This document shows, piece after piece, positions 54,127 through 64,000 of a DNA stretch of 64,000 nt. The number at the start of each line of letters is the position of its first letter. Positions within the stretch are counted from its first letter, which is position 1. The stretch comes from Lachnospiraceae bacterium MD335. Its GTDB lineage: Bacteria; Bacillota; Clostridia; Lachnospirales; Lachnospiraceae. A program made the position numbers and the translations under genes. Under the pieces are notes generated by a model, which was given only the letters and a program-made list of their open reading frames with translations, made no database searches and was not told the DNA's origin. The stretch covers positions 461,301 to 525,300 of the forward strand of contig KE159617.1 in the NCBI GenBank assembly GCA_000403335.2. Reading direction: 5' to 3'.

Positions 54127-54316
54127 AAACAACGTATCCCTTCTATATCTAATATGTAACATCAAAAATTTTGTTGACGGTTCGTTTATAGTATACTATA
54201 ATTGCTTCACAATTACAGCATGTTTCCGAAAAAAACAAAAAAGCGCTCAAAATTGCCGAAAACAGTTTGGATATGTGCTTGTACGTAAAAAAAAACAATA
54301 AAAATAAAAAAAATGC

Positions 54317-54345
54317 TTGCAAAAGCGTATTTCCTACGATATACT
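54317..54345 (+). promoter_or_regulatory. Promoter of the S10-spc ribosomal operon
   Basis: TTGCAA (54317-54322) and TATACT (54340-54345), 17 bases apart, after a very A-rich stretch that may act as an UP element. The transcript starts near 54352 and has a leader of about 255 bases. Confidence 0.85.
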
Positions 54346-54351
54346 ACTAAT

Positions 54352-54606
54352 TGCTGTGACATGATAGCGATGAAACGTGAGGTTGCTGCCAATATGAAAA
54401 TAACGGCAGGTTTTCCGCGGAGCGAATGTCAAGTTAGGAAACTGGCGACAAGTCACTGTACCAAATAATTAAACGATGTGTAGATTGCAGCAGAAGGAAA
54501 GGGCAGGTATGCTCTGATGAAATTGGCATGACACACACGGGAGAGTGTACAGTCACCGCTTGTCGTACTTATGAATAAAAAGTGCGAAAAGGAGGCGACT
54601 TTTTTT
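54352..54606 (+). promoter_or_regulatory. Structured S10 operon leader
   Basis: This gene-free leader (the whole gap is 54127-54606) has several paired elements: CTGCC..GGCAG (54388-54413 region), and a long-range pair of GCGACAAG with CTTGTCG (54445-54452 and 54559-54565) continued by ACTGTAC and GTACAGT (54455-54461 and 54547-54553). The enclosed 85 bases contain smaller hairpins. It ends in GGAGG at 54591-54595 before rpsJ. A conserved leader that senses a free ribosomal protein is likely; which protein is unknown. Confidence 0.6.
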
Positions 54607-54924
54607 ATGGCAAGTCAGGTAATGAGAATTACATTAAAAGCTTATGATCATCAGTTGGTTGATGCATCTGCCAAAAAAATTATCGAAACAGTAAAGAAGA
54701 ACGGATCACAGGTGAGCGGACCGGTGCCTCTTCCTACAAAGAAAGAGGTAGTAACTATTTTGAGGGCGGTTCACAAGTATAAGGATTCGAGAGAGCAGTT
54801 CGAACAGAGAACGCATAAGAGACTGATCGATATCATCGCGCCGACACCCAAGACAATGGATGCATTGCAGAGATTGGAGATGCCGGCTGGTGTTTATATT
54901 GATATCAAAATGAAGAACAAGTAA
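54607..54924 (+). CDS. rpsJ: 30S ribosomal protein S10
   Basis: 105 residues. ATG 54607 follows GGAGG by 11 bases; the longer reading from 54571 includes the leader and is rejected. The core [21 protein letters not shown] and the loop [12 protein letters not shown] are conserved S10 sequence. First gene of the operon. S10 also joins NusB in antitermination. Confidence 0.97.
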   Translation: MASQVMRITLKAYDHQLVDASAKKIIETVKKNGSQVSGPVPLPTKKEVVTILRAVHKYKDSREQFEQRTHKRLIDIIAPTPKTMDALQRLEMPAGVYIDIKMKNK

Positions 54925-54999
54925 GCCTTCTACTAGTATGAGCGTGAATAAAAATTAAGAAAAAAAGCGCTCCGCTGTAGAACAAACGGAGGTAAGGAA

Positions 55000-55683
55000 A
55001 TGAAGAAAGCTATCTTAGCTACAAAAGTCGGAATGACTCAAATCTTCAACGAAGACGGTTCGTTAATTCCCGTAACCGTGCTTCAGGCTGGACCTTGTGT
55101 GGTAACACAGGTCAAGACAATGGAAAACGACGGCTACAAAGCAGTTCAGGTTGGTTTTGTAGACAAGAAGGACAGAATTGTCAACAGAGACAAGGGCGGA
55201 AAGAAAGAAATCATCCACAGACACGGCGTAAATAAGGCGCTCAAGGGTCACTTTGACAAAGCAGGCGTTTCTTCCAAGAGATTTATAAGAGAGTTTAAGT
55301 TTGAGAATGCAGAGGAATATGCATTGGGAAGCGAAATTAAGGCTGACATCTTTGCAGCCGGCGATAAAGTAGATGCTTCTGCGATTTCTAAGGGAAAAGG
55401 TTTTCAGGGTGCAATTAAGAGACACGGACAGCACAGAGGACCGATGGCACATGGTTCTAAGTTCCACCGTCATCAGGGTTCAAACGGTGCATGTTCTTCA
55501 CCGAGCCGCGTATTTAAAGGCAAGGGAATGCCCGGACATATGGGTTGCGTAAAGGTGACCGTTCAGAACCTTGAAGTTGTAAGAGTAGATGCAGAGAAGA
55601 ACCTGCTTTTGGTAAAGGGTTCCGTACCCGGACCGAAGAAAGCATTGGTAACACTCAAAGAAACTACGAGAGTAGATGCGTAA
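55000..55683 (+). CDS. rplC: 50S ribosomal protein L3
   Basis: 227 residues, starting [16 protein letters not shown]. The central loop that reaches the peptidyl transferase centre carries the conserved [20 protein letters not shown], and the C-terminus ends with [17 protein letters not shown] precedes ATG 55000. It lies 75 bases after rpsJ. Confidence 0.97.
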   Translation: MKKAILATKVGMTQIFNEDGSLIPVTVLQAGPCVVTQVKTMENDGYKAVQVGFVDKKDRIVNRDKGGKKEIIHRHGVNKALKGHFDKAGVSSKRFIREFKFENAEEYALGSEIKADIFAAGDKVDASAISKGKGFQGAIKRHGQHRGPMAHGSKFHRHQGSNGACSSPSRVFKGKGMPGHMGCVKVTVQNLEVVRVDAEKNLLLVKGSVPGPKKALVTLKETTRVDA

Positions 55684-55726
55684 AAAGTGGTTCGCAGAGT
55701 GAGCGGACGAAAGGAGGACCATACAG

Positions 55727-56347
55727 ATGGCAAAAGTATCTGTTTATAATATGGAAGGCAAGGAAGTTGATACAATCGACTTAAGCGACGCTGTCTTCGG
55801 TGTAGAAGTAAATGAACACTTGGTACACATGGCAGTGGTTCAGCAACTTGCAAATAAGCGTCAGGGTACTCAGAAAGCAAAGACACGTTCAGAAGTATCC
55901 GGCGGCGGAAGAAAACCTTGGAGACAAAAGGGAACCGGTCATGCAAGACAGGGTTCTACAAGAGCTCCGCAGTGGAAGGGCGGCGGTGTGGTATTCGCTC
56001 CCGTGCCAAGAGACTATTCGTTCAAGATGAATAAGAAAGAAAAGAGAGCTGCATTAAAGTCAGCGCTCACAAGCAGGGTTCAGGAGAACAAGCTTATTGT
56101 GCTTGATGAACTCAGGTTCGATGAGATTAAGACAAAGAATTTCAAGGCTGTGATAGACAATTTAAACGTGGCAAAGGCATACGTTGTCATCAATGAAAAC
56201 GATGAGAAGGTTGTTCTCTCAGCAAGAAATCTTCCGAATGTACAGACGGCATTGACGCATACAATCAATGTTTATGACATTATGAAGGGCGGTACGGTAA
56301 TCCTCACAAAGGATGCTGCAAAGACGATTGAGGAGGTGTACGCATAA
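55727..56347 (+). CDS. rplD: 50S ribosomal protein L4
   Basis: 206 residues. [20 protein letters not shown] at the start and the extended loop with [19 protein letters not shown] that lines the exit tunnel are typical. In many bacteria L4 represses its own operon. It overlaps rplW by one base (TAATG at 56345-56349). Confidence 0.97.
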   Translation: MAKVSVYNMEGKEVDTIDLSDAVFGVEVNEHLVHMAVVQQLANKRQGTQKAKTRSEVSGGGRKPWRQKGTGHARQGSTRAPQWKGGGVVFAPVPRDYSFKMNKKEKRAALKSALTSRVQENKLIVLDELRFDEIKTKNFKAVIDNLNVAKAYVVINENDEKVVLSARNLPNVQTALTHTINVYDIMKGGTVILTKDAAKTIEEVYA

Positions 56348-56646
56348 TGGCAGATATTAAGTATTATGACGTAATCCTTAAACCGGTGATTACGGAGAAG
56401 AGCATGGCAGGCATGGGCGACAAGAAGTATACATTTTTGGTTCATACGCAGGCAAATAAGTCTCAGATTAAAGAAGCGGTTGAGAAGATGTTTGAAGGCA
56501 CAAAGGTTGCCAAAGTAAACACCATGAACCTTGACGGCAAGAAAAAGAGACGCGGAATGGTTGTCGGAAAGACGGCAAAGACGAAAAAGGCAATCGTACA
56601 GCTTACAGAGGACAGTAAGGATATTGAACTCTTTACCGGATTGTAA
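56347..56646 (+). CDS. rplW: 50S ribosomal protein L23
   Basis: 99 residues. [19 protein letters not shown] at the N-terminus and [17 protein letters not shown] are conserved. L23 sits at the exit tunnel and binds trigger factor and SRP. Start overlaps the rplD stop by one base, so translation is coupled. Confidence 0.97.
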   Translation: MADIKYYDVILKPVITEKSMAGMGDKKYTFLVHTQANKSQIKEAVEKMFEGTKVAKVNTMNLDGKKKRRGMVVGKTAKTKKAIVQLTEDSKDIELFTGL

Positions 56647-56719
56647 AAGAAAGTAAGCCGTAACAGAAACTATACACAATCAAAAGTGTGATAATAAATT
56701 TAGAAAAGGAGAAACAATC

Positions 56720-57562
56720 ATGGGAATTAAGACATATAACCCATATACACCTTCGAGAAGAAATATGACCGGTTCTGATTTTTCTGAGATTACAAAGAAG
56801 ACTCCCGAAAAGTCTCTTTGCGTATCAAAGAAAAAGCATGCAGGTCGTAACAATCAGGGTAAAATTACTGTAAGACACCAGGGCGGTGGAAACAGACAGA
56901 AATACAGAATCATTGATTTTAAGAGAAATAAAGACGGCATCGCTGCAAAGGTTATCGGTATTGAGTATGATCCGAACCGTTCGGCAAACATTGCGTTAAT
57001 CTGCTATGAGGACGGTCAGAAGGCATATATCCTTGCTCCGGAAGGACTGACAGACGGAATGAAGGTTATGAACGGACCTGAGGCAGAAATCAGAGTCGGT
57101 AACTGCTTGCCGCTTTCTGAAATTCCTGTCGGTACAATGGTACACAATATTGAGCTGCATCCCGGCAAGGGCGGACAGCTTGTACGTTCCGCAGGTAACA
57201 GTGCACAGCTTATGGCGAAGGAAGGAAGGTATGCAACGCTTCGTCTTCCTTCCGGCGAAATGAGAATGGTTCCTATCGTCTGCAGAGCATCAATCGGTGT
57301 TGTAGGCAACGGCGACCACAACCTTATCAAAATCGGTAAAGCGGGACGGAAACGCCACATGGGTATCAGACCTACAGTCCGCGGTTCTGTTATGAACCCG
57401 AATGACCATCCGCACGGTGGTGGTGAAGGTAAGACAGGAATCGGAAGACCCGGTCCATGTACACCTTGGGGCAAGCCTGCTCTTGGTTTGAAGACAAGAA
57501 AGAGCAAGAAGGCGTCTAACAAGCTTATTGTGAGAAGAAGAGACGGAAGAGCGATTAAGTAA
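56720..57562 (+). CDS. rplB: 50S ribosomal protein L2
   Basis: 280 residues, the usual length. Conserved stretches include [20 protein letters not shown] near the start and [20 protein letters not shown] with [19 protein letters not shown], part of the peptidyl transferase region. AAAAGGAG precedes ATG 56720. Confidence 0.97.
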   Translation: MGIKTYNPYTPSRRNMTGSDFSEITKKTPEKSLCVSKKKHAGRNNQGKITVRHQGGGNRQKYRIIDFKRNKDGIAAKVIGIEYDPNRSANIALICYEDGQKAYILAPEGLTDGMKVMNGPEAEIRVGNCLPLSEIPVGTMVHNIELHPGKGGQLVRSAGNSAQLMAKEGRYATLRLPSGEMRMVPIVCRASIGVVGNGDHNLIKIGKAGRKRHMGIRPTVRGSVMNPNDHPHGGGEGKTGIGRPGPCTPWGKPALGLKTRKSKKASNKLIVRRRDGRAIK

Positions 57563-57618
57563 TGAAATCGCCTTCCCCTTAAAACAGTTTATCGATTATA
57601 ACAAGGAGGAATTACCTA

Positions 57619-57900
57619 ATGGCAAGGTCATTAAAGAAAGGTCCTTTCGCGGATGCAAGCCTTTTAAAGAAGGTTGATGCAATGAACGCGTCAGGAAGTA
57701 AATCAGTAATTAAGACATGGTCACGTCGTTCTACAATTTTCCCCTCATTCGTAGGTCACACGATTGCAGTTCACGACGGGAGAAAGCATGTGCCTGTATA
57801 TGTAACAGAAGATATGGTTGGACATAAGCTTGGTGAATTCGTTGCAACCAGAACTTACAGAGGACATGGTAAGGACGAAAAGAAATCAAAGGTGAGATAA
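57619..57900 (+). CDS. rpsS: 30S ribosomal protein S19
   Basis: 93 residues with the full S19 signature: [40 protein letters not shown] and [25 protein letters not shown] precedes ATG 57619. Confidence 0.97.
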   Translation: MARSLKKGPFADASLLKKVDAMNASGSKSVIKTWSRRSTIFPSFVGHTIAVHDGRKHVPVYVTEDMVGHKLGEFVATRTYRGHGKDEKKSKVR

Positions 57901-57921
57901 TAGTTGAGAGGAGGTTCAACC

Positions 57922-58317
57922 GTGGCTAAGGAAAAATATAGCAGAACAAGTTATAAAAGAAAGAGAAATGCAGAAAACAGAGAAACCAGACCGTCAGCAA
58001 AGCTCTCTTATGCCAGAGTTTCGGTTCAGAAAGCTTGCTTCGTATTAGATGCCATCAGAGGCAAGGATGTACAGAGTGCTTTGGCGCTTTTGACATACAG
58101 TCCGAGATATGCTTCCAGCATCGTTAAGAAGCTTTTGGAGTCAGCAATCGCAAATGCTGAGAATAATAATGGTATGAATGCCGAGAACCTTTATATTGCG
58201 GAGTGCTATGCAAATAAAGGACCGACAATGAAGCGCGTAAGACCAAGAGCGCAGGGCAGAGCTTACAGAATCGAAAAGAGAATGAGCCACATTACAATTG
58301 TGCTCGATGAGAGATAG
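57922..58317 (+). CDS. rplV: 50S ribosomal protein L22
   Basis: 131 residues from the GTG at 57922, which lies 8 bases after GAGGAGG; the frame from TTG 57904 includes the ribosome binding site. Conserved parts are [20 protein letters not shown], the tunnel loop [14 protein letters not shown] and SHITIVLDE. The start codon choice follows the ribosome binding site. Confidence 0.95.
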   Translation: MAKEKYSRTSYKRKRNAENRETRPSAKLSYARVSVQKACFVLDAIRGKDVQSALALLTYSPRYASSIVKKLLESAIANAENNNGMNAENLYIAECYANKGPTMKRVRPRAQGRAYRIEKRMSHITIVLDER

Positions 58318-58327
58318 GAGGAAGAAA

Positions 58328-58984
58328 ATGGGACAGAAAGTTAATCCTCATGGACTGAGAGTCGGCATTATTAAAGATTGGGATTCAAAATGGTATGCTG
58401 AGGCTGATTTCGCTGACTGCTTAGTGGAAGATTATAATATCAGAAAGTTTTTAAAGAAGAAGTTATTCAATGCGGGTATTTCAAAAATTGAAATCGAGAG
58501 AGCATCTGACAGAGTTAAGGTGATTGTGTTTACCGCAAAGCCCGGTGTTGTCATCGGTAAGGGCGGAGCTGAAATCGAAGTAACCAAGAAAGAGCTTCAG
58601 AAGCTTACCGGCAAGAATGTACTTGTTGACATTAAGGAGATTAAGAGACCTGACAGAGATGCACAGCTTGTTGCTGAGAATATTGCACAGCAGCTTGAGA
58701 ACCGTGTATCATTCAGACGTGCGATGAAGTCTTGCATGGGCAGAACCATGAAGGCAGGCGCTATGGGTATCAAGACAGCCGTTTCAGGACGTCTTGGCGG
58801 AGCGGATATGGCACGTACGGAATTTTACAGTGAGGGTACTATTCCTCTTCAGACATTGAGAGCAGATATTGACTATGGCTTCGCAGAGGCGGATACAACC
58901 TACGGCAAGCTTGGCGTAAAGGTATGGATCTACAAAGGCGAGGTACTTCCTACAAAGGGAAATAAGGAAGGGAGCGATAAATAA
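58328..58984 (+). CDS. rpsC: 30S ribosomal protein S3
   Basis: 218 residues from ATG 58328 ([20 protein letters not shown]), with AGGAGG upstream. The KH domain is [20 protein letters not shown]. Longer readings from 58298 overlap rplV. Its stop overlaps the rplP start by one base. Confidence 0.97.
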   Translation: MGQKVNPHGLRVGIIKDWDSKWYAEADFADCLVEDYNIRKFLKKKLFNAGISKIEIERASDRVKVIVFTAKPGVVIGKGGAEIEVTKKELQKLTGKNVLVDIKEIKRPDRDAQLVAENIAQQLENRVSFRRAMKSCMGRTMKAGAMGIKTAVSGRLGGADMARTEFYSEGTIPLQTLRADIDYGFAEADTTYGKLGVKVWIYKGEVLPTKGNKEGSDK

Positions 58985-59421
58985 TGTTAATGCCAAAAAG
59001 AGTAAAGCATCGTAAACAGTTCCGCGGTACAATGAGAGGTAAGGCTCAGAGAGGTAATACAATTACTTACGGTGAGTACGGTATCGTGGCAACAGAACCA
59101 TGCTGGATTAAATCAAATCAGATAGAGGCAGCCCGTATTGCCATGACACGTCACATTAAGCGTGGCGGTAAAGTTTGGATTAAGATTTTCCCGGATAAGC
59201 CTGTAACGGCAAAGCCGGCTGAAACGCGAATGGGTTCCGGTAAGGGAACACTGGAATACTGGGTAGCAGTTGTAAAGCCCGGTCGTGTAATGTTTGAAAT
59301 CAGCGGAGTAGCTGAGGATGTGGCAAAAGAAGCGTTACGTCTTGCAACACACAAGCTTCCTTGTAAATGTAAGATCGTTTCTAAAGCAGATTTGGAAGGC
59401 GGTGCAGTAAATGAAAACTAA
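58984..59421 (+). CDS. rplP: 50S ribosomal protein L16
   Basis: 145 residues, [20 protein letters not shown] at the start and the conserved [20 protein letters not shown] in the core. L16 helps position tRNA at the A site. It overlaps rpsC by one base and rpmC by 11 bases. Confidence 0.97.
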   Translation: MLMPKRVKHRKQFRGTMRGKAQRGNTITYGEYGIVATEPCWIKSNQIEAARIAMTRHIKRGGKVWIKIFPDKPVTAKPAETRMGSGKGTLEYWVAVVKPGRVMFEISGVAEDVAKEALRLATHKLPCKCKIVSKADLEGGAVNEN

Positions 59422-59620
59422 GAAATATGTTGAGGATTTAAGAACCAAATCATCCGCAGAGTTATCACAGGAATTAGTAGCTGCAAAGAAAGAACTGTTC
59501 AATTTAAGATTTCAGAATGCAACGAATCAGTTAGACAATACGGCAAGAATTAAAGAGGTAAGAAAAAATATCGCCCGAATTCAGACTGTAATGACTGCAA
59601 AGCTGAAAAGCGTAGAGTAG
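59411..59620 (+). CDS. rpmC: 50S ribosomal protein L29
   Basis: 69 residues, two helices. [20 protein letters not shown] and [13 protein letters not shown] are typical L29. Its start lies within the last codons of rplP (11-base overlap), and AAGGCGGTG serves as ribosome binding site. Confidence 0.95.
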   Translation: MKTKKYVEDLRTKSSAELSQELVAAKKELFNLRFQNATNQLDNTARIKEVRKNIARIQTVMTAKLKSVE

Positions 59621-59633
59621 GAGGGAAATGGTC

Positions 59634-59888
59634 GTGGAAAGAAATTTAAGAAAAACACGTACAGGCAAAGTTGTGAGCAACAAAATGCAGAAAACGATCG
59701 TAGTTGCTGTAGAAGATCATGTTAAGCATCCTCTTTACGGAAAAATCGTTAAGAGAACTTATAAATTAAAGGCGCATGACGAGAAGAATGAGTGCAGCAT
59801 TGGCGACACAGTAAAAGTAATGGAGACAAGACCTTTATCAAAAGATAAGAGATGGAGACTTGTTGAGATTGTTGAGAAAGTAAAATAG
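59634..59888 (+). CDS. rpsQ: 30S ribosomal protein S17
   Basis: 84 residues. GTG 59634 is chosen because it is 8 bases after AGGAGGG; ATG 59628 is only 2 bases from it. The sequence [20 protein letters not shown] and [20 protein letters not shown] is typical S17. Confidence 0.93.
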   Translation: MERNLRKTRTGKVVSNKMQKTIVVAVEDHVKHPLYGKIVKRTYKLKAHDEKNECSIGDTVKVMETRPLSKDKRWRLVEIVEKVK

Positions 59889-59931
59889 ATTTTAAAAATC
59901 GCGTGCGCGCGGTTTTGGAAGGAGAATTAGC

Positions 59932-60300
59932 ATGATACAACAGGAAAGCAGACTGAAGGTCGCTGATAATACCGGTGCAAAAGAATTGCTGTGCATCAGG
60001 GTTATGGGCGGTTCCACAAGAAGATATGCAGGCATCGGCGATATCATCGTAGCCAGTGTTAAAGATGCAACACCAGGCGGCGTTGTAAAAAAAGGCGATG
60101 TCGTGAAAGCAGTTGTTGTACGTACCGTAAAGGGCGCCCGTCGTAAGGACGGTTCTTATATTAAATTTGATGAAAATGCTGCTGTTATCATAAAGGATGA
60201 TAAGACTCCGAGAGGAACACGTATTTTTGGACCAGTGGCAAGAGAGCTTCGTGAGAAACAGTTTATGAAGATTGTTTCCTTAGCTCCTGAAGTATTATAA
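59932..60300 (+). CDS. rplN: 50S ribosomal protein L14
   Basis: 122 residues. [20 protein letters not shown] and the [20 protein letters not shown] loop are conserved. GGAAGGAG precedes ATG 59932. It opens the spc part of the operon with a 43-base gap after rpsQ and no visible terminator. Confidence 0.97.
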   Translation: MIQQESRLKVADNTGAKELLCIRVMGGSTRRYAGIGDIIVASVKDATPGGVVKKGDVVKAVVVRTVKGARRKDGSYIKFDENAAVIIKDDKTPRGTRIFGPVARELREKQFMKIVSLAPEVL

Positions 60301-60312
60301 GGAGGTGCCGGA

Positions 60313-60618
60313 ATGTTAAAGATTAAAAAGGGCGATACCGTAAAGGTAATTACCGGTAAGGACAAAGATAAAGAAGGTAAGGTTTTGTCTGTTGATAAAA
60401 AGAAGGCTAAGGTTTTGGTAGAGGGAATCAACATGGTTACAAAACATGCGAAACCTTCAGCCGCTAATCAGAATGGCGGTATTATCCAAAAAGAAGCTCC
60501 GATTGATATTTCAAACGTAATGTATCTTCACAAAGGCAAGGCTACAAGAGTCGGCATTAAGATGGATGGAGACAAGAAAGTACGTTTCGCAAAGACAACA
60601 GGCGAGGTTATTGATTAA
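60313..60618 (+). CDS. rplX: 50S ribosomal protein L24
   Basis: 101 residues with the KOW motif: [20 protein letters not shown]. The loop [12 protein letters not shown] is also conserved. AAGGAGGTG precedes the ATG at 60313. L24 starts assembly of the large subunit. Confidence 0.97.
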   Translation: MLKIKKGDTVKVITGKDKDKEGKVLSVDKKKAKVLVEGINMVTKHAKPSAANQNGGIIQKEAPIDISNVMYLHKGKATRVGIKMDGDKKVRFAKTTGEVID

Positions 60619-60642
60619 TTCTATGAAAGGAGGTCTAAACCG

Positions 60643-61182
60643 GTGAGTAGACTAAAGGATATATACAAAAGCGAAATCATGGATGCCATGATTAAGAAGT
60701 TCGGATATAAGAACAGTATGGAAGTTCCCAAACTTGATAAGATTGTTATCAATATAGGCGTCGGTGAGGCAAAGGAGAATGCCAAGGCTTTGGAGTCGGC
60801 TGTAAAGGATCTTGAGATCATTGCAGGTCAGAAAGTCGTTACGACAAAGGCGAAGAAGGCTGTCGCTAACTTCAAAATTCGTGAGGGTATGGCGATTGGC
60901 TGTAAGGTAACGCTTCGCGGCGAGAAGATGTATGAGTTTCTTGACCGTCTCGTAAACCTTGCACTTCCCCGAGTACGTGACTTCAGAGGCGTAAACCCGA
61001 ATGGATTTGACGGCAGAGGTAACTATGCACTTGGTATCAAGGAGCAGATTATCTTCCCTGAAATCGAGTACGACAAGGTTGACAAGGTAAGAGGTATGGA
61101 TATTATATTTGTAACAACCGCTAAGACGGATGAAGAAGCACGTGAGCTGTTAAGACAGTTCAACATGCCTTTCGCGAAATAA
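60643..61182 (+). CDS. rplE: 50S ribosomal protein L5
   Basis: 179 residues from GTG 60643, with AAAGGAGG 11-18 bases upstream. Conserved stretches are [40 protein letters not shown] and [20 protein letters not shown]. Binds 5S rRNA. Confidence 0.97.
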   Translation: MSRLKDIYKSEIMDAMIKKFGYKNSMEVPKLDKIVINIGVGEAKENAKALESAVKDLEIIAGQKVVTTKAKKAVANFKIREGMAIGCKVTLRGEKMYEFLDRLVNLALPRVRDFRGVNPNGFDGRGNYALGIKEQIIFPEIEYDKVDKVRGMDIIFVTTAKTDEEARELLRQFNMPFAK

Positions 61183-61199
61183 TAAGGAGGTAAATTCTC

Positions 61200-61385
61200 A
61201 TGGCTAAAACAGCAATGAAAATCAAACAGCAGCGTAAACCGAAGTTTTCGACACAGCAGTATAGCCGCTGTAGGATCTGTGGCCGTCCGCATGCTTACTT
61301 AAGAAAATATGGAATTTGCAGAATCTGCTTCCGTGAGTTGGCATACAAGGGACAGATCCCCGGCGTGAAAAAAGCAAGCTGGTAA
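61200..61385 (+). CDS. rpsZ: 30S ribosomal protein S14, zinc-binding type
   Basis: 61 residues. Two CxxC pairs ([20 protein letters not shown]) bind zinc, marking the C+ type S14 common in Gram-positives. AAGGAGG precedes ATG 61200. A zinc-free S14 paralogue, if any, is not in this window. Confidence 0.97.
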   Translation: MAKTAMKIKQQRKPKFSTQQYSRCRICGRPHAYLRKYGICRICFRELAYKGQIPGVKKASW

Positions 61386-61412
61386 AACGAAAAGAATAAG
61401 GAGGAAACTGAA

Positions 61413-61814
61413 ATGACAATGAGTGATCCGATTGCAGATATGCTTACAAGAATTCGTAACGCGAACACTGCAAAGCATGATACAGTAGATGTTCCTTCAT
61501 CAAAGATGAAGCTTGCTATCGCACAGATTCTGTTAGATGAAGGTTATATTAGAGCTTTCGATGTTGTTGAGGACGGTACATTCAAAACGATCCACATCAC
61601 ATTAAAGTATGGTGCAGATAAAAACGAGAGAATTATTACAGGCTTGAAGAGAATTTCAAAGCCAGGTCTTCGTATCTATGCCGGCAAGGATGAGCTGCCA
61701 AAGGTTCTTGGCGGACTTGGTATTGCGATTATTTCTACAAATCAGGGTGTTATCACTGATAAAGAAGCAAGAAAGCTTGAAGTAGGCGGCGAAGTATTAG
61801 CATTTGTATGGTAG
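61413..61814 (+). CDS. rpsH: 30S ribosomal protein S8
   Basis: 133 residues: [20 protein letters not shown] at the start (after MT) and [20 protein letters not shown] at the end are conserved. AAGGAGG precedes ATG 61413; the ATG at 61419 is an alternative start. The following gap to rplF is unusually long (152 bases) and holds hairpin DNA. Confidence 0.96.
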   Translation: MTMSDPIADMLTRIRNANTAKHDTVDVPSSKMKLAIAQILLDEGYIRAFDVVEDGTFKTIHITLKYGADKNERIITGLKRISKPGLRIYAGKDELPKVLGGLGIAIISTNQGVITDKEARKLEVGGEVLAFVW

Positions 61815-61816
61815 CA

Positions 61817-61919
61817 ATAAAATCAAGCACGAGCGCAGCGAAGTATTTGATTTTATGCGACAGACAGCGAGAAAACAAGGAGCAGCGCAGCTGCGGCGAA
61901 TGCATTGCATTCGGTTTTC
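61817..61919. repeat. Palindrome-rich insert between rpsH and rplF
   Basis: ATAAAATCAA (61817) and TTGATTTTAT (61856) form a perfect 10-bp stem. GAAAAC (61871-61876) and GTTTTC (61914-61919) enclose GCAGC-GCA-GCTGC and CGAATGCA-T-TGCATTCG. Other intergenic gaps of the operon are 10-75 bases, so this looks like an inserted element. No coding frame is convincing. Confidence 0.7.
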
Positions 61920-61966
61920 GAGCGGAAGCAGAATTGGAATAGTAAATTATTATAGGAGGTACGGGC

Positions 61967-62509
61967 ATGTCACGTATAGGAAGAATGCCAATCGCGATTC
62001 CCGCAGGCGTTACTGTGGAAGTTGCAGAAAATAACAAAGTGACTGTAAAAGGTCCTAAGGGAACACTTGAAAGAGTGCTTCCGGCTGAGATGGAAATCAA
62101 GGTTGAAAATGGAGAGATAACGGTTACAAGACCGAATGACTTAAAGAAAATGAAGTCTTTACATGGTCTTACAAGAACACTGATTAACAACATGGTTGTT
62201 GGTGTAACGGCAGGCTATGAGAAGAAGCTTGAAGTAAACGGTGTCGGCTACAGAGCGGCAAAAGCAGGAAATAAATTGACATTATCTTTGGGATATTCGC
62301 ACCCTGTTGAGATGATTGATCCGGAAGGTGTTGAGACCGTACTTGAGGGTACAAACATTATCATCGTAAAGGGTATTGATAAAGAAAAAGTTGGACAATT
62401 CGCGGCTGAAATCAGAGACAAGAGAAGACCGGAGCCTTATAAGGGCAAGGGTATTAAGTATGCTGATGAGACAATCAGACGTAAAGTTGGTAAGACTGGT
62501 AAAAAGTAA
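61967..62509 (+). CDS. rplF: 50S ribosomal protein L6
   Basis: 180 residues: [20 protein letters not shown] at the start, [20 protein letters not shown] in the middle and [20 protein letters not shown] near the end. TAGGAGG precedes ATG 61967. It stands after the palindromic insert. Confidence 0.97.
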   Translation: MSRIGRMPIAIPAGVTVEVAENNKVTVKGPKGTLERVLPAEMEIKVENGEITVTRPNDLKKMKSLHGLTRTLINNMVVGVTAGYEKKLEVNGVGYRAAKAGNKLTLSLGYSHPVEMIDPEGVETVLEGTNIIIVKGIDKEKVGQFAAEIRDKRRPEPYKGKGIKYADETIRRKVGKTGKK

Positions 62510-62527
62510 ATAAGGAGGGCGTAAGAA

Positions 62528-62896
62528 ATGGTTAGCAAGAGATCAAGAGCAGAATTGCGTGCGAAAAAGCACATGAGAATACGTAACCGTTTAAGCGGTA
62601 CATCTGAAAGACCACGTTTAGCGGTATTCAGAAGCAATAATCATATGTATGCTCAAATTATTGACGATACAGTTGGAAATACGTTAGTTGCAGCTTCTAC
62701 GGTAGAAAAGGAAGTAAAGGCTGAGCTGGAGCATACCAATAACGTTGATGCAGCAGCATATTTAGGTAAAATCATTGCAAAGAGAGCAATGGATAAGGGT
62801 ATTACAGAAGTGGTTTTTGACAGAGGCGGCTTTTTATACCACGGAAAAATCAAAGCTTTAGCTGAGGCGGCAAGAGAAGCCGGCTTGGTATTCTAG
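62528..62896 (+). CDS. rplR: 50S ribosomal protein L18
   Basis: 122 residues: [20 protein letters not shown] and the end [20 protein letters not shown] are conserved. AAGGAGG precedes ATG 62528. Binds 5S rRNA together with L5. Confidence 0.97.
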   Translation: MVSKRSRAELRAKKHMRIRNRLSGTSERPRLAVFRSNNHMYAQIIDDTVGNTLVAASTVEKEVKAELEHTNNVDAAAYLGKIIAKRAMDKGITEVVFDRGGFLYHGKIKALAEAAREAGLVF

Positions 62897-62912
62897 GAAG
62901 GGAGAAAATCAC

Positions 62913-63422
62913 ATGAAACGTACAATCATTGATGCTAGTCAGATGGAATTAACAGATAAGGTTGTTACCATTAAGCGTGTAACCAAAACTGTTAAAGGTG
63001 GACGTAACATGCGTTTTACCGCTTTGGTCGTTGTAGGTGACGGAAACGGTCACGTAGGCGCCGGACTTGGTAAAGCCGTAGAAATCCCTGAAGCGATTCG
63101 TAAGGGAAAGGAAGACGCAATCAAGAACCTTGTAAACATTGCACTTGATGAGAATAAGTCAATTACACATGATTTCATTGGAAATTATGGTTCTTCCAGC
63201 GTATTATTAAAGAGAGCTCCCGAAGGTACAGGTATCATCGCAGGCGGTCCTGCGCGTATCGTGTGCGAGCTTGCAGGTATTAAGAACATCCGTACGAAGT
63301 CTTTGGGCTCTAACAATAAGCAGAACGTCGTACTTTCTACCATAGCAGGTCTTTCGCAGTTAAAGACACCGGAACAGGTAGCTGCAAACCGTGGGAAATC
63401 TATCGACGAGATCATGGCTTAA
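62913..63422 (+). CDS. rpsE: 30S ribosomal protein S5
   Basis: 169 residues: [20 protein letters not shown] and [20 protein letters not shown] belong to the dsRNA-binding and decoding regions. GGAAGGGAG precedes ATG 62913. It lies 16 bases after rplR. Confidence 0.97.
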   Translation: MKRTIIDASQMELTDKVVTIKRVTKTVKGGRNMRFTALVVVGDGNGHVGAGLGKAVEIPEAIRKGKEDAIKNLVNIALDENKSITHDFIGNYGSSSVLLKRAPEGTGIIAGGPARIVCELAGIKNIRTKSLGSNNKQNVVLSTIAGLSQLKTPEQVAANRGKSIDEIMA

Positions 63423-63436
63423 GGAGGTAGATTAAG

Positions 63437-63619
63437 ATGGCAAAAACATTAAAAGTTACTTTGGTGAAATCGACAATCGGTGCAGTTCCCAAGAACAAAG
63501 CGACTGTTGAGGCAATGGGACTTACAAAGCTTCACAAGACAGTAGAGCTTCCTGATAATGATGCAACGAGAGGCATGATTCGGAAAGTAAATCATTTAGT
63601 TAAAGTTGAAGAAGCATAA
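63437..63619 (+). CDS. rpmD: 50S ribosomal protein L30
   Basis: 60 residues: LKVTLVKSTIGAVPKNKATV and GLTKLHKTVELPDNDATRGM are conserved. AAGGAGG precedes ATG 63437. Smallest gene of the run, between rpsE and rplO. Confidence 0.96.
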   Translation: MAKTLKVTLVKSTIGAVPKNKATVEAMGLTKLHKTVELPDNDATRGMIRKVNHLVKVEEA

Positions 63620-63638
63620 ATAAAGGAGGTGTCAAAAA

Positions 63639-64000
63639 ATGAGTTTAGAATTATCGAATTTAAGACCTGCTGAGGGCTCTAAACATAGTGATAATTTTAG
63701 AAGAGGCCGCGGACATGGCTCAGGAAACGGTAAGACAGCCGGCAAGGGTCATAAGGGACAGAAGGCTCGTTCAGGAGCTCCGAGACCGGGCTTTGAAGGT
63801 GGACAGATGCCTTTATACAGACGTATTCCTAAGAGAGGTTTCCATAACAGAAACACAAAGGAAATCGTTGCGATTAACCTTGAGGTATTGGAAAGATTTG
63901 AAGCTGGTGCTACTGTTTCAGTAGATACTTTAATTGAAACCGGAATCGTTAAAAATCCCAGAGATGGAGTAAAGATTTTAGGCAGAGGAGAATTAACTAA
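63639..64000 (+). CDS. rplO: 50S ribosomal protein L15, partial (3' end outside the window)
   Basis: The first 120 codons are present: [20 protein letters not shown], the Gly/Lys-rich [20 protein letters not shown] and [20 protein letters not shown] are diagnostic. AAAGGAGG precedes ATG 63639. The gene is cut at the window edge; a secY gene is expected to follow. Confidence 0.96.
   Translation, partial: MSLELSNLRPAEGSKHSDNFRRGRGHGSGNGKTAGKGHKGQKARSGAPRPGFEGGQMPLYRRIPKRGFHNRNTKEIVAINLEVLERFEAGATVSVDTLIETGIVKNPRDGVKILGRGELT

Noticed and set aside
1-64000. CRISPR arrays, tRNA or rRNA genes, prophage
   Set aside because: No direct repeats with regular spacers, no tRNA cloverleaf or rRNA sequence, and no phage structural genes were seen. 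The only transposase trace is the fragment at 2757-2847.

Overview
The window looks like chromosome from a gut-type Lachnospiraceae (Bacillota, Clostridia; Roseburia/Agathobacter-like). The signs are Firmicutes ribosome binding sites, mid-range GC, a B. subtilis-like S10/spc ribosomal operon with a zinc-binding S14, a domain-permuted GH3 glucosidase, a LacI-rich glycogen/maltodextrin locus, DAP dehydrogenase and an NrdD carrying a C-terminal thioredoxin-like domain. The genus is inference. No tRNA, rRNA, CRISPR array, complete insertion sequence or prophage is visible.

Region 1 (1-8.4 kb) is an accessory zone full of decayed genes. It holds small hypothetical genes, a large hypothetical gene broken by a stop and a frameshift, a KOW-like gene cut off at its junction with the 5' end of an IS1182-type transposase, a PIN-like gene that is frameshifted and truncated, a broken coiled-coil gene and an EF-Tu-like scrap. 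Set among these is a TPP-riboswitch operon on the minus strand: thiN, thiD, thiE, a HAD phosphatase and a Nudix pseudogene with a stop in its catalytic box. A remnant of a lost first gene lies between the riboswitch and thiN. Together the intact genes can make thiamine phosphate and thiamine diphosphate if the HAD protein supplies the thiamine-phosphate phosphatase step.

Region 2 (8.4-25.3 kb) carries a permuted GH3 beta-glucosidase, an orphan OmpR-type regulator with a STAS protein, a LacI-MATE pair, an M15 peptidase, a cysteine hydrolase, and a membrane-protein cluster (DUF2975, XRE regulator, DUF4153-like, DUF2752, Q/N-rich membrane protein). Uronate genes follow: a LacI repressor with uxaC, then kduI. 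Several intergenic spaces hold clusters of perfect hairpins and a dispersed imperfect palindrome.

Region 3 (25.4-38.4 kb) is an alpha-glucan island: debranching enzyme, LacI regulator, glycogen phosphorylase, UDP-glucose dehydrogenase, a maltodextrin-type ABC transporter without its ATPase, 4-alpha-glucanotransferase and a second LacI regulator. CG-centred operators sit in front of the first LacI gene (two in tandem) and of the binding-protein gene (four at exact 12-bp spacing just after the predicted transcription start).

Region 4 (38.4-54.1 kb) is mostly housekeeping: TPR lipoprotein, nrdD, pyrF, a HicBA-type pair, secA behind a structured leader, prfB with a programmed +1 frameshift, a zinc-ribbon membrane protein, ddh, a DUF975 protein, tex and an RNA methyltransferase.

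Region 5 (54.3-64.0 kb) is the S10-spc ribosomal protein operon from rpsJ to a partial rplO. A strong promoter and a long structured leader precede it, and a palindrome-rich insert separates rpsH from rplF.
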